A DNA stretch of 7,751 bases from Acidobacteriaceae bacterium (GTDB lineage: Bacteria; Acidobacteriota; Terriglobia; Bryobacterales; Bryobacteraceae), in contig JAFAQG010001036.1 in the NCBI GenBank assembly GCA_019246575.1, positions 1 to 7,751 on the forward strand, written 5' to 3'. Made by a program: the position numbers and the translations under genes. Of the stretch, positions 1 to 6,933 are shown in pieces. Every line of letters begins with the position of its first letter. Positions within the stretch are counted from its first letter, which is position 1. The notes beneath the pieces are model-generated. The model saw nothing but the letters and a program-made list of their open reading frames with translations. It did not search any database and had not been told where the DNA came from.

Positions 1-2
1 AC

Positions 3-788
3 AGGCGGAGTTTATCCGAACGGTGCATTGTCGAAGTACCCGGCGGCGAAATCGGCGAGTGTTCTATCAGCCGCAACGGCGTCTGGCTTACCGCGGCATA
101 CAAACGCGGCGCGGAATGCGGCTTGGTTGTCGGCCGCTTCAATGGAACCGGCTGGCGCGAGATTCGATTTCCTCGAACGGTAATTCACCCCCAGTTCCAT
201 CCGCTCGAGCCGGCTTGGATCGAATTCGCGGGCGACCCCGCTCCACGCATGCACCGCGTGCGGGTAGACGGTACCGGTCTTGAATGCCTCTACGAACATA
301 CTAACCAGGAATTCGTCGTTCACGAAACGTTTCTGGGAACGACAGGCGATCTGGTGTTCACTGTCTGGCCCCGCGAGGTTTTTCGGATGAACTGGACTAC
401 GCGCGACATCCGATCCATCTGCAAATACAACGCCTGGCATATCGCACCGGATTCCCTGGGTGAGCGGATTCTTTGTGACACAAACCATCCGGATGAAGGA
501 TTGCAGATCATCGACGTGGCCACCGGGTCGCACCGCTTGCTGTGCCTCAGCGAATCGAGCAATCAAGGGACACAATGGAAAAAATCCTGCTACGCCTTGC
601 CTGAGGACTTCGCTGCAGCGCGCCAGAACCGGGCGGGCGAGCATCTGAGCTGGATGGAGAACGCCGCCGACACCGTGTATGGTCCGCAGTGGACGCATCC
701 GCACCCTTCCTGGTCGTTCGAAGAAACACAAGTGGCGTTTGCAAGTGACCGCATCGGTGTGACGCAGGTGTACGTGGCGAAATTGTGA
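3..788 (+). CDS. Oligogalacturonate-lyase-like (PL22) beta-propeller protein, 5' truncated by window edge
   Basis: The frame is open from the left edge, so the N-terminus is missing; 261 residues are visible against roughly 390 for the family. A TTG at 123 could be called as a start, but the frame upstream of it encodes continuous propeller-like sequence, so I treat the gene as partial. The residues form WD40/TolB-like blades, ending in a typical last blade (HPHPSWSFEETQVAFASDR, then VTQVYVAKL). Oligogalacturonate lyases cleave short unsaturated pectin fragments using a divalent metal held by a Q-x-x-H-x-H motif plus one upstream His. Here QWTHPH is at nt 687-704, and AWHIAPD (His codon at nt 438) fits the upstream ligand. 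VVHE (His at nt 321) may match another active-site His. The metal-site match rests on family knowledge recalled from memory. No signal peptide can be judged. A generic TolB-like propeller is the alternative. The bactofilin gene follows after 42 bases. Confidence 0.6.
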   Translation, partial: RRSLSERCIVEVPGGEIGECSISRNGVWLTAAYKRGAECGLVVGRFNGTGWREIRFPRTVIHPQFHPLEPAWIEFAGDPAPRMHRVRVDGTGLECLYEHTNQEFVVHETFLGTTGDLVFTVWPREVFRMNWTTRDIRSICKYNAWHIAPDSLGERILCDTNHPDEGLQIIDVATGSHRLLCLSESSNQGTQWKKSCYALPEDFAAARQNRAGEHLSWMENAADTVYGPQWTHPHPSWSFEETQVAFASDRIGVTQVYVAKL

Positions 789-803
789 GCAACATCGCAT
801 AAT
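775..803 (+). promoter_or_regulatory. Weak candidate promoter for the bactofilin gene
   Basis: CATAAT at 798-803 matches the sigma70 -10 consensus in 5 of 6 positions. TGGCGA at 775-780, 17 bases upstream, matches the -35 consensus in only 3 of 6. The site would start transcription near 810, about 20 bases before the bactofilin ATG. The -35 half lies in the 3' end of the preceding gene. The bactofilin could equally be co-transcribed from upstream. Confidence 0.2.
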
Positions 804-830
804 ATCCGGGTAAGCTAATAGAGCGACTAT

Positions 831-1286
831 ATGTGGAGCGAACGAAAGCAGGACGATGCTGCGAGGCCGGATGCCTCTGCGAACAGCGTGAGCCGGCGGC
901 CGGCGCAGTCCCGGAACGTGGCCGTGATCGGGAAGGGTATGGTGATCAGAGGTCAGATCAGGAGCGCCGAAGATATTCACGTCGACGGAGAGATAGACGG
1001 CACGCTGCACTTACCGGGATTCGACCTCACGATCGGACCGCAAGGAATCGTTCGCGCGGATGTGAGCGCGCAGGAAGTGGACGTGGCAGGCGTCATCCAC
1101 GGCAATGTCGACGCCACCAGAAAGATCAGCGTTCGTAAGGGCGGCCGGTTGCTCGGCGATCTCAGGACGCCCGGCATTGTCATCGAAGACGGCGCGTACT
1201 TCAAAGGCAAGATTGAGATCGTAAATAGCGCCATGCGCGACGAAATGGAAGCGGTTGCGCCGCGCAAGGTCGTCGCCGGCGCTTAA
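831..1286 (+). CDS. Bactofilin (polymer-forming cytoskeletal protein)
   Basis: This 151-residue protein has the size and layout of bactofilins. A polar, probably disordered N-terminal tail (about 1-28) leads to a right-handed beta-helix core (about 29-131) and a short charged C-terminal tail. The core shows the family's repeating short strands with Gly turns: VIGKGMVIRGQIRSAEDIHV, then DGEIDGTLHL, AGVIHGNVDA and GGRLLGDLRTPGIVIEDGAY, ending in FKGKIEI. Bactofilins self-assemble without nucleotide into filaments at the inner membrane, and act in cell shape, stalk formation, chromosome organisation or placement of wall enzymes. No M23 peptidase gene, a frequent bactofilin partner, is next to it here. 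The ATG is preceded by a weak AGAG at 820-823, 7 bases away. The gene ends 12 bases from the convergent SDR gene, with no clear terminator between them. Confidence 0.9.
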   Translation: MWSERKQDDAARPDASANSVSRRPAQSRNVAVIGKGMVIRGQIRSAEDIHVDGEIDGTLHLPGFDLTIGPQGIVRADVSAQEVDVAGVIHGNVDATRKISVRKGGRLLGDLRTPGIVIEDGAYFKGKIEIVNSAMRDEMEAVAPRKVVAGA

Positions 1287-1298
1287 GCCGCATCCGTT

Positions 1299-2021
1299 CT
1301 AGCGCTGACTCAAGCCGCCATCCACCGCCAGCACCTGGCCCGTGATGAACATCGGCGCGGTAAGAAAAAAATGCACTGCTTCGGCGATCTCTTCGGGCGT
1401 GCCGCGGCGCCGCATCGGAGTCGCCTCGATCATCTTCTGTGTTCGTCTATCGATATCGTCGAACGGGATCACGCCCGGCGCAACTGAATTGACCGCAATC
1501 TCCGGCGCGAGCGCTTTTGCCAGCGCTTTCGTCATCATGATCACGCCCGCTTTCGAGGCACAGTAATGGACGTGTTCGGCCCAGGGGCGAATCCCGCCGA
1601 GCGAGCTGATATTCACGATCCGTCCCGCTCCAATCTCGCGCATCTGCCGTGCCGCTTCCTGGCAGCAAAAGAACGTCCCCTTCAGGTTTACATCGTGAAT
1701 GAAATCCCAATCGGATTCGCTAATTTCGAGCGGGTCGAACTTCGTGAAGCGCGCGACGTTGTTCACCAGGCAATCCAACGGCCCCAAGCGTTCGCGGACC
1801 TCTGAAAAGAGGGTTCGAATCTCTTCGACATGCGCCAGGTCGGCTTGAAACACCGGCGCGCCGCCGCACTGTCGCGATACCTGTTCGGCTTCGGCGCGAG
1901 ACGTATTGTAATGAATCGCGACCTCGAAACCGCGGTTTGCTAATTCGATCGCGATAACTCTGCCGATCCGCTTTGCGGCGCCGGTCACCAGAACACGAGG
2001 GCGTCTGTCCACGTGACTCAA
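1299..2021 (-). CDS. Short-chain dehydrogenase/reductase, pteridine-reductase (PTR1/FolM)-like
   Basis: This 240-residue classical SDR probably reduces a carbonyl or pterin substrate with NADPH in the cytoplasm. The nucleotide-binding loop TGAAKRIG (13-20) follows the TGxxxRxG pattern of pteridine reductases rather than the common TGxxxGxG. Other SDR landmarks are NNVA (87-90), Asn112, Ser140, Tyr153 and Lys157 (YCASK), and a C-terminal AVDGG. The PTR1/FolM assignment rests mainly on the glycine-loop variant; a FabG-like or other reductase remains possible. The chosen start is a TTG at 2021 that overlaps the hemL stop as TTGA, matching the two ATGA junctions upstream. A GTG at 2012 is the alternative, leaving a 5-base gap and a protein 3 residues shorter. 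No Shine-Dalgarno sequence is visible before either, so translation probably depends on termination of hemL. This is the last gene of the four-gene operon. Confidence 0.85.
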   Translation of the reverse strand: MSHVDRRPRVLVTGAAKRIGRVIAIELANRGFEVAIHYNTSRAEAEQVSRQCGGAPVFQADLAHVEEIRTLFSEVRERLGPLDCLVNNVARFTKFDPLEISESDWDFIHDVNLKGTFFCCQEAARQMREIGAGRIVNISSLGGIRPWAEHVHYCASKAGVIMMTKALAKALAPEIAVNSVAPGVIPFDDIDRRTQKMIEATPMRRRGTPEEIAEAVHFFLTAPMFITGQVLAVDGGLSQR

Positions 2022-3289
2022 CGGCAGTGATTCGAAAAATAATCCGCAATGATGCCCGTCGTGTACACAATGTCCTCCGGCGTGTGGGCGGCGGACATGA
2101 AGGCCGCTTCGAATTGCGAGGGCGGGAAGTACACGCCGCGGTCCAAAAGATAGTGGAAAAATCCGGCGAACTTCCCGGTATCCGATCGCTTTGCGTCCTG
2201 GTAGTTCCGCACCGGGTCACTTTGGAAGAAGAGGGTGAACATCGATCCTGCACGATTGACCCGCACGCAGGCCGGTACGTTCGCAACCAGCTCTGCTGCG
2301 AGGCGTTCCATCGTGTCATAGATGTCCGGGTGCGTCTCGATGTACCGCAGCGTTGCGACACCGGCCGTCACCGCGAGCGGATTCCCCGATAACGTTCCCG
2401 CCTGATAAACGGGGCCCGTCGGGGCAACGTGGTTCATGATGTCGGCGCGACCCCCGTACGCAGCCATCGGCAGACCTCCGCCGATTACCTTTCCGAGCGT
2501 TGTCAAATCCGGCGTGATGCCATATAGCTGCTGCGCGCCGCCGCGGCTCAACCGGAATCCTGTCATGACCTCGTCGAAAATCAGCAATGCGCCGTAGTGT
2601 TCCGTCAGTCGCCGCAACCCCTCGAGATAGCCGGGAACCGGCGGCACGCATCCCATGTTGCCCGCACCGGGTTCTACGATCATGGCTGCGATGCGATTAC
2701 CGTTTTCGCGAAACACTGCCTCGGCACGATCGAGATCGTTGAACGGTATCGCTATCGTAGTCTCCGAAAAACACAGCGGCACGCCGGCTGTATCGGGAAG
2801 GCTCAAGGTGGCGACACCCGAACCCGCTTTCACCAGCAGCGAATCGACATGCCCGTGGTAACACCCCTCGCACTTGACTGTAAGTTCCCGGCCGGTGAAG
2901 CCGCGCGCCAGCCGTATGGCGCTCATGCAGGCTTCCGTGCCCGAGTTGACCAGCCGCACCATCTCGACCGATGGAACCGCGTCAATGATCAATTCGGCAA
3001 GCTCAACTTCTCGCGCGGTGGGCGCTCCGAAGCTCGTGCCTAGATCGAGCGCGGATGCGATGCCGTCGATCACCACCTTCCCGCGGTGACCCAACAATAG
3101 CGGACCCCACGATCCCACGTAATCGATGTATTCGTTACCATCGACGTCGAAGATGTGCGAGCCTTCGCCACGCGCAATGAAGCGAGGTGTACCGCCCACC
3201 GCCCGAAATGCACGTACGGGCGAATTCACCCCTCCCGGGATGCACTCTTGAGCTTTTGCGAACAGCGCCTCCGACTGCGCCGTGTTCAT
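2018..3289 (-). CDS. hemL: Glutamate-1-semialdehyde 2,1-aminomutase
   Basis: HemL is a cytoplasmic PLP enzyme that converts glutamate-1-semialdehyde to 5-aminolevulinate, the second step of the C5 tetrapyrrole (heme, siroheme, cobalamin) pathway. The 423-residue length is standard. It has [12 protein letters not shown] near the N-terminus (17-28), NSGTEA (115-120), FDEVMTGFR (238-246, with Asp239 expected to pair with the PLP ring nitrogen), the PLP lysine Lys267 in TLGKVIGGG, and the gating-loop motif AGTLSGNP (297-304). Small departures from the usual sequence are GHRGK in place of GHxHP near residue 67, EPGAGNMG for EPVAGNMG, and GLPMAAYGG for GLPVGAYGG; the catalytic residues are intact. 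The ATG overlaps the stop of the upstream reductase gene (ATGA) with no Shine-Dalgarno sequence, suggesting coupled translation. hemA and other heme genes are not in the window. The identification is firm. Confidence 0.97.
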   Translation of the reverse strand: MNTAQSEALFAKAQECIPGGVNSPVRAFRAVGGTPRFIARGEGSHIFDVDGNEYIDYVGSWGPLLLGHRGKVVIDGIASALDLGTSFGAPTAREVELAELIIDAVPSVEMVRLVNSGTEACMSAIRLARGFTGRELTVKCEGCYHGHVDSLLVKAGSGVATLSLPDTAGVPLCFSETTIAIPFNDLDRAEAVFRENGNRIAAMIVEPGAGNMGCVPPVPGYLEGLRRLTEHYGALLIFDEVMTGFRLSRGGAQQLYGITPDLTTLGKVIGGGLPMAAYGGRADIMNHVAPTGPVYQAGTLSGNPLAVTAGVATLRYIETHPDIYDTMERLAAELVANVPACVRVNRAGSMFTLFFQSDPVRNYQDAKRSDTGKFAGFFHYLLDRGVYFPPSQFEAAFMSAAHTPEDIVYTTGIIADYFSNHCR

Positions 3290-4464
3290 AGACGCGTTTG
3301 GCCGAGAATCAGCTTGCGGAACAGGAAGCTCATCAGGATCTCATGCACCGTGGTGTTTACATTGCGGAGCAAGCGGTTCTTCAGCTCGAGATAAGGTTGC
3401 GTCCCGGCAAATAGGTCCTGCATAATTTCGCAGAACTTCGGACTGCGCTTCATCAAGCTGATCATTTTGCTGGGCACAGCTCCGAAACCTTTAGCGCCGC
3501 AGAAAATCCGTTTTGCGAGACCTGCGCCGTACGTGAGATCGAGACCGAAATCGCGAGCGATGAGCTGGCGATAATGCTCGGCCTTCTTTTCCGGCTCTTG
3601 ATCGGCAAGCACAACCTGGCTGGCCAGATCGCCGGATCGAACGGCATAATACAGCCCTTCGCCCGTGATCGGATCGACAAGTCCTCCTGCATCGCCTACC
3701 GCGATCCATCCATTGCCGGCCACGCGATTATTTCGCCATCCGCGACACTCGAGCGAAGGCAGCATATGGCCGTAAAACTTTGCATCCTTCCGAGCGATGC
3801 TCTTTTCGTCCATATAGCGCTCGAGACGCGCGCGCAGGCATTGCGCCGATTCGCTCTTTCCGCAGATTCCGACAGACAAGTGCCCCGCGCGCGGAAACAC
3901 CCAGATGTAGCCCTCGAGCTTCGGCAAAAACTGTATGTCGATATGCGCCTGATCCGTCGGAACCCAATATCCGAGCGCATACATCGTGTCCTGCGCCGTG
4001 TATTGAGTCCCAACCTCGCGTAGCGCGTTGCGCGCGCCTGTCGCGACCACACAGAAATCGGCGTCGATGATTCCCGTGCGCGTCCGAATGCGCCAGCCCG
4101 ATCCGATCCGTTCCAGACCGAGAACGCGGTCCTTCTCGATCTCGGCCCCTGCGGCTTCTGCCCGGCGCAGCAACATGCCGTTGAGATCCACGCGCGAGTA
4201 AATAATAAGCGGCCGCGTGAGGTTCATCTGAAAAGAACCCGACTTCGGCGCAGCCAGCATCGTCTCCGTAACCACCTTTTTCGGCGTGTCATTCTCGATC
4301 AGATAGGGATATTGCGAATAGGCCTTATACGTAATGCCGCCGCCACACGGTTTCTCCCACGCAAGCTTTTCGTCGATGATGATCGTCCGCAGACCGGCCG
4401 CTGCGAGTCGCTCGGCCGCAGATGCGCCTGCCGGGCCCCCGCCCAGAACTGCAACTGTTTTCAT
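3286..4464 (-). CDS. Geranylgeranyl reductase family FAD-dependent oxidoreductase
   Basis: This 392-residue flavoprotein belongs to the group that includes plant/bacterial ChlP/BchP and archaeal and menaquinone prenyl reductases, which saturate double bonds in isoprenoid chains. Visible features are the N-terminal dinucleotide fold GGGPAG (8-13) with Asp31 ending the second strand, the family motif KPCGGG (38-43), ATGAR (141-145), the substrate-domain motif YIWVFPRAG (186-194), and the FAD-binding [18 protein letters not shown] (257-274). The likely substrate is a prenyl chain of a quinone or lipid, but it cannot be read from the sequence. The frame stays open upstream to an ATG at 4575, but those 37 extra residues are low-complexity and lie inside the lipoprotein gene. 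The ATG at 4464 starts directly at the FAD strand [10 protein letters not shown] and overlaps the lipoprotein stop as ATGA. A weak GGGCGAG sits just upstream. A different FAD-dependent oxidoreductase role is the main alternative. Confidence 0.85.
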   Translation of the reverse strand: MKTVAVLGGGPAGASAAERLAAAGLRTIIIDEKLAWEKPCGGGITYKAYSQYPYLIENDTPKKVVTETMLAAPKSGSFQMNLTRPLIIYSRVDLNGMLLRRAEAAGAEIEKDRVLGLERIGSGWRIRTRTGIIDADFCVVATGARNALREVGTQYTAQDTMYALGYWVPTDQAHIDIQFLPKLEGYIWVFPRAGHLSVGICGKSESAQCLRARLERYMDEKSIARKDAKFYGHMLPSLECRGWRNNRVAGNGWIAVGDAGGLVDPITGEGLYYAVRSGDLASQVVLADQEPEKKAEHYRQLIARDFGLDLTYGAGLAKRIFCGAKGFGAVPSKMISLMKRSPKFCEIMQDLFAGTQPYLELKNRLLRNVNTTVHEILMSFLFRKLILGQTRL

Positions 4465-4847
4465 TGAACTCGCCCGTCTATCGGAGGGTGTCCCGGCGGC
4501 AGTCCCTCCATTCCCGTCGCCGCATGGCCGCTCGGAGTCCGTTCCCTGGAATCGCCAACGTTCACCACCACCCACTTGCCGCCCCGGTTTGCGAGTGTGT
4601 ACTTCATTACCATTCCACTATTCACAGCCGGGTCGCCCTTAGGATGAAACGCGACCGTCGCGTACGCCATATTCTTTTCGAACGCTACGGACGTTGTCAT
4701 TACGTCCAGCGCACTGAGATCCAGGCCCGAGTGGGTTTGGAGCCTGCTCAGGATTGCGTCTTGCACCTTCTGTTTGCTCCGCATGTTGTTCCCACACCCT
4801 GCGAAGATAAGTGTTGAGAACGCAATCGCGGCCCAGGGGCGAAACAC
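4461..4847 (-). CDS. Small putative lipoprotein, first gene of the hemL operon
   Basis: The product is 128 residues. The N-terminus MFRPWAAIAFSTLIFAGC is a short basic plus hydrophobic signal ending in a lipobox-like FAGC, so Cys18 is the predicted lipidated residue; Phe at the -3 position is less usual than Leu. The mature part (about 25-100) alternates helix and strands (QKVQDAILSRLQTHSG, then AYATVAFHPKG and KWVVVNVGD), which loosely recalls NTF2-like DUF4878-type periplasmic domains. The tail (about 101-128) is rich in Gly, Pro and His. I do not recognise a specific family. The start is GTG at 4847: the frame has an in-frame stop at 4884-4886 and no better start, and the lipobox requires this region. 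The stop overlaps the reductase start by 4 bases. A 131-residue ORF on the opposite strand (4422-4817) is Arg/His-rich and looks like a shadow. The function and its link to the heme and isoprenoid genes are unknown. Confidence 0.7.
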   Translation of the reverse strand: MFRPWAAIAFSTLIFAGCGNNMRSKQKVQDAILSRLQTHSGLDLSALDVMTTSVAFEKNMAYATVAFHPKGDPAVNSGMVMKYTLANRGGKWVVVNVGDSRERTPSGHAATGMEGLPPGHPPIDGRVQ

Positions 4848-4853
4848 GATCCG

Positions 4854-4859
4854 ATTATA
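4854..4859 (-). promoter_or_regulatory. Candidate -10 element (TATAAT) of the lipoprotein-hemL operon; possible leaderless start
   Basis: A perfect TATAAT reads on the minus strand and ends 6 bases before the GTG start at 4847. A transcript beginning the usual 6-8 bases downstream would start at or within a base or two of the start codon, giving a leaderless mRNA; no Shine-Dalgarno sequence is visible there. No good -35 is present: the hexamer 17 bases upstream reads CGGAAC. An activator or an alternative sigma factor could be involved, or the match may be chance. Confidence 0.4.
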
Positions 4860-4870
4860 GCTAGGGCTAT
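4857..4870. promoter_or_regulatory. Short inverted repeat overlapping the -10, possible operator
   Basis: ATAGC-TAGG-GCTAT is a perfect 5-base inverted repeat with a 4-base spacer. It overlaps the upstream half of the candidate -10 in the 71-base divergent region (4848-4918). The position suits a repressor site acting on the minus-strand operon and perhaps on the divergent gene. It is short enough to occur by chance. Confidence 0.2.
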
Positions 4871-4918
4871 CAATCAGTTCCGGCTAATATCGGGTACCTT
4901 TGCCCTGCTCAGAGATTC

Positions 4919-6130
4919 ATGCGCACAGCAATCGGTTTCATTTTCGCGTTGCTATTGGTCGGTGTCGCGTCTGCGCTCTCAATACCGGCCGGAACCGAAC
5001 TGCACGTCCGACTAACTACGGCTGTAAGTAGCGAAAGACCGTCTGGGCAACCGGTCACGGCCGTCGTCACCCGGCCTGTATTCGTCCGTGATCGGCTCGC
5101 GCTTCCCCGCGGGACGAAGCTCACAGGCGTAACGGCCGATGCGAGCTCGGGCACCCCTACAACCGCCGAAGCCGTCGAGCAGCCAGCTAAGCTTCGCCTC
5201 GATTTCACCGCTATCGATGACGGAAGCGGCCATACGAAGCCGATTGCGTGCTTCGTCAGTTCTGTCGATAACGCACGAGAAAGCGTCGATGACACGGGCC
5301 TGATCACCGGCATTATGCCTTCTCAGACCATAGAGGGCCGTATCGAACAAGGCATCGGCAAAATCGCCGGGCGCGGTCAGCAATTCGGGCAGTTGCTGGC
5401 CGGATTCGAATCCGCATTTGTGAACAAAGTCGATCCGTCCATCACATTTCGACCCGGCGTGGATCTGGTTTTAAAGCTTACAAAGCCGCTCGAATGGGAT
5501 GCGCCCGGACTCCCAGATGAGATTCCCGACCTGACGTCCAATTCGTCCCTCATCGAATTGGTGAATTCAGAACCCTTTCGCACCGTCGCCGAAAATCCGC
5601 CGAAGCCCTCCGATATCACGAACCTAATGTTCATCGCAAACGAGGAGCAACTCGACCGCGCCTTTCGCGAAGCGGGCTGGACCACGGCCGCCAGTCTCAG
5701 TCACGATTCGAAAATCGAGACTGCGCGCGCGCTCATCGAAGCTCGAGGCTACGGCGAGGCGCCAATGTCCGTTCTGACGCTGGACGGCAGACCGCCCGAC
5801 TTGACATTTCAAAAGCAGAACAACACGTTTGCCATGCGACATCACATCCGGATCTGGCGTCGGCCGGAGGAGCTTGATAATCGACCGGTCTGGGTAGCTG
5901 CCGCGACTCACGACATCAGCATTACGTTCTCGCCCGAAACTAAGACCTTTACGCACGGCATCGATGCTGCCATCGACCAGGAGCGCTCGAAGGTCGAAGC
6001 CGACTTGCTGTTCACCGGAGCCGTGCGAGCCCGCGCGCTCATCGAACGCCGTGCCATTCCGCGGGATCTATCGAATGCGACGGGAGACAAGCTCGTGACC
6101 GACGGCAAAATCGCCGTTTTGGAGTTCTGA
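4919..6130 (+). CDS. Exported protein with TrbI/VirB10-like barrel and C-terminal LssY_C domain
   Basis: The product is 403 residues. Residues 1-19 are a Sec signal peptide (MRTAIGFIFALLLVGVASA, cleavage probably after ASA). The next region, about 21-110, begins IPAGTELHVRLTTAVSS and continues LPRGTKLTG, a pattern like the small beta-barrel repeats of TrbI/VirB10 proteins. A second similar stretch follows at about 160-190 (FRPGVDLVLKLTKPL). The C-terminal half, about 228-375, resembles the LssY_C domain: SDITNLMFIANEEQLDRAFR, EAGWTTA, MSVLTLDGRPPDLTFQK, HHIRIWR, VWVAAATHDI, then IDQERSKVEADLLFTG. LssY_C is otherwise known as a C-terminal extension of membrane proteins of the Legionella LssY type; its biochemical function is not known to me. 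The product is probably periplasmic or envelope-associated. The ATG has only a weak AGAG upstream. The gene is divergent from the lipoprotein gene and ends 6 bases before the transporter gene. Confidence 0.7.
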   Translation: MRTAIGFIFALLLVGVASALSIPAGTELHVRLTTAVSSERPSGQPVTAVVTRPVFVRDRLALPRGTKLTGVTADASSGTPTTAEAVEQPAKLRLDFTAIDDGSGHTKPIACFVSSVDNARESVDDTGLITGIMPSQTIEGRIEQGIGKIAGRGQQFGQLLAGFESAFVNKVDPSITFRPGVDLVLKLTKPLEWDAPGLPDEIPDLTSNSSLIELVNSEPFRTVAENPPKPSDITNLMFIANEEQLDRAFREAGWTTAASLSHDSKIETARALIEARGYGEAPMSVLTLDGRPPDLTFQKQNNTFAMRHHIRIWRRPEELDNRPVWVAAATHDISITFSPETKTFTHGIDAAIDQERSKVEADLLFTGAVRARALIERRAIPRDLSNATGDKLVTDGKIAVLEF

Positions 6131-6136
6131 TCTCAC

Positions 6137-6886
6137 ATGCAGCGAGCGCACAACGAGGCTACGCGTCAGCATACCGGTCGGGAGGAGCAGGGCATTCGAG
6201 CGCTTCTACGGAGCGATCCTCGCTATCGCTATCTCGATTCCTTCATCACTCTGTTTGTGGTCGTTCTGCTGATCTCGAATATCATTGCGTCGAAGTTCTT
6301 CGCAATCGGAACGCTGCGCGTAAGCTGCGCCCAAATGCTGTTCCCCATCACCTACATCTTCGGCGATATTTTTACCGAGGTCTACGGATACGGAGCTTCG
6401 CGACGGGCTATTTGGTACGGCTTTTTTGCTTCGTTTCTGATGGTCGCCATTTCATATATCGCGGTGATCATTCCGGCTGCGCCCGAGTACACGGACCAGG
6501 TTGCGTTCTCGACCATCTTCAAGCCGGTCGGGCGAATTGTTGCTGCAAGCTTGCTCGCTTACTGGTGCGGCGAGTTCGCGAACTCGTTCACGCTCGCAAA
6601 AATGAAGCTCATCACCAAAGGCAGGTATCTCTGGACGCGCACTATCGGCTCAACCGTTGTGGGCCAGGCCGTCGATACGACTGTTGTCATGTTCGCCGCC
6701 TTCTACGGCCTGCGTCCCGTGGGAGTGATCCTGAAGCTCATCATCTCGGGCTATCTCATTAAAGTCGTGTACGAAACAGTCATGACTCCCGTCACTTATG
6801 CCGTCGTCAATTTCTTAAAACGGACCGAGCACGTCGACTACTTCGATTACGACACCAATTTCAATCCCTTCGCGACAGCCGAGTAA
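6137..6886 (+). CDS. yhhQ: Queuosine precursor transporter, YhhQ family (DUF165/Vut_1)
   Basis: This 249-residue inner-membrane protein belongs to the family that imports queuosine precursors (preQ0, preQ1 or queuine) for modification of the wobble base of GUN tRNAs. About six hydrophobic segments are visible, near residues 34-52, 64-80, 90-112, 130-148, 171-190 and 198-225. Family motifs are SNIIASK (47-53), FPITYIFGDIFTEVYGYG (69-86), GEFANSFTLAKMK (145-157) and RTIGSTVVGQAVDT (168-181). The N-terminus carries about 30 polar cytosolic residues more than the hydrophobic core needs, and the C-terminus an acidic/aromatic tail. The ATG follows the LssY_C gene by 6 bases; a GGAG at 6121-6124 lies 12 bases upstream, so it is a distant ribosome site. 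No preQ1 riboswitch fits in the short gap. No other queuosine gene is in the window, which fits a salvage role. Confidence 0.9.
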   Translation: MQRAHNEATRQHTGREEQGIRALLRSDPRYRYLDSFITLFVVVLLISNIIASKFFAIGTLRVSCAQMLFPITYIFGDIFTEVYGYGASRRAIWYGFFASFLMVAISYIAVIIPAAPEYTDQVAFSTIFKPVGRIVAASLLAYWCGEFANSFTLAKMKLITKGRYLWTRTIGSTVVGQAVDTTVVMFAAFYGLRPVGVILKLIISGYLIKVVYETVMTPVTYAVVNFLKRTEHVDYFDYDTNFNPFATAE

Positions 6887-6933
6887 GTGCGTGTAACATG
6901 CCCATCCACTTAAGCTACGCTGAACGGTGCGCA

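Larger units (their letters stand above)
1299..4847 (-). other. Four-gene operon with 4-base overlaps at all junctions
   Basis: The genes for the lipoprotein, geranylgeranyl-reductase-like protein, HemL and SDR run in one direction. Their start/stop overlaps are ATGA at 4464-4461, ATGA at 3289-3286 and TTGA at 2021-2018. The bases before the hemL and SDR starts carry no purine-rich ribosome site. This is direct sequence evidence for one transcript with coupled translation. That the four products share one pathway is an inference. Confidence 0.85.

Noticed and set aside
12..1010. A 332-codon open frame on the minus strand across the propeller and bactofilin genes
   Set aside because: It lies antisense to two recognisable genes, is rich in Arg, His, Pro and Cys, and has no family resemblance. 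It is a high-GC shadow.
1281..1298. GCTTAAGC palindrome at the bactofilin/SDR convergent junction as a terminator
   Set aside because: It is an 8-base palindrome with no loop and no T-tract, so it cannot form a typical intrinsic terminator.
1720..2361. A 213-codon minus-strand frame across the SDR/hemL junction
   Set aside because: It is a frame-shifted Arg/Ser-rich reading of two well-identified genes.
4465..4575. A 37-residue N-terminal extension of the geranylgeranyl-reductase-like protein
   Set aside because: It overlaps the lipoprotein gene, is low-complexity Gly/Arg-rich, and the FAD-binding fold starts right at the downstream ATG at 4464.
4422..4817. A 131-codon plus-strand frame opposite the lipoprotein gene
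   Set aside because: It is Arg/His/Pro-rich and lacks a domain or signal. The opposite frame has a lipobox and exact ATGA coupling to the next gene.
4885..4890. TAATAT as a -10 element for the divergent LssY_C gene
   Set aside because: It matches only 4 of 6 consensus bases, and no -35-like hexamer lies 16-18 bases upstream.
6884..6912. TAAGTG...CACTTA as a terminator between yhhQ and the lectin-like gene
   Set aside because: The stem is only 6 bases with a 17-base loop, and there is no T-run on either strand.
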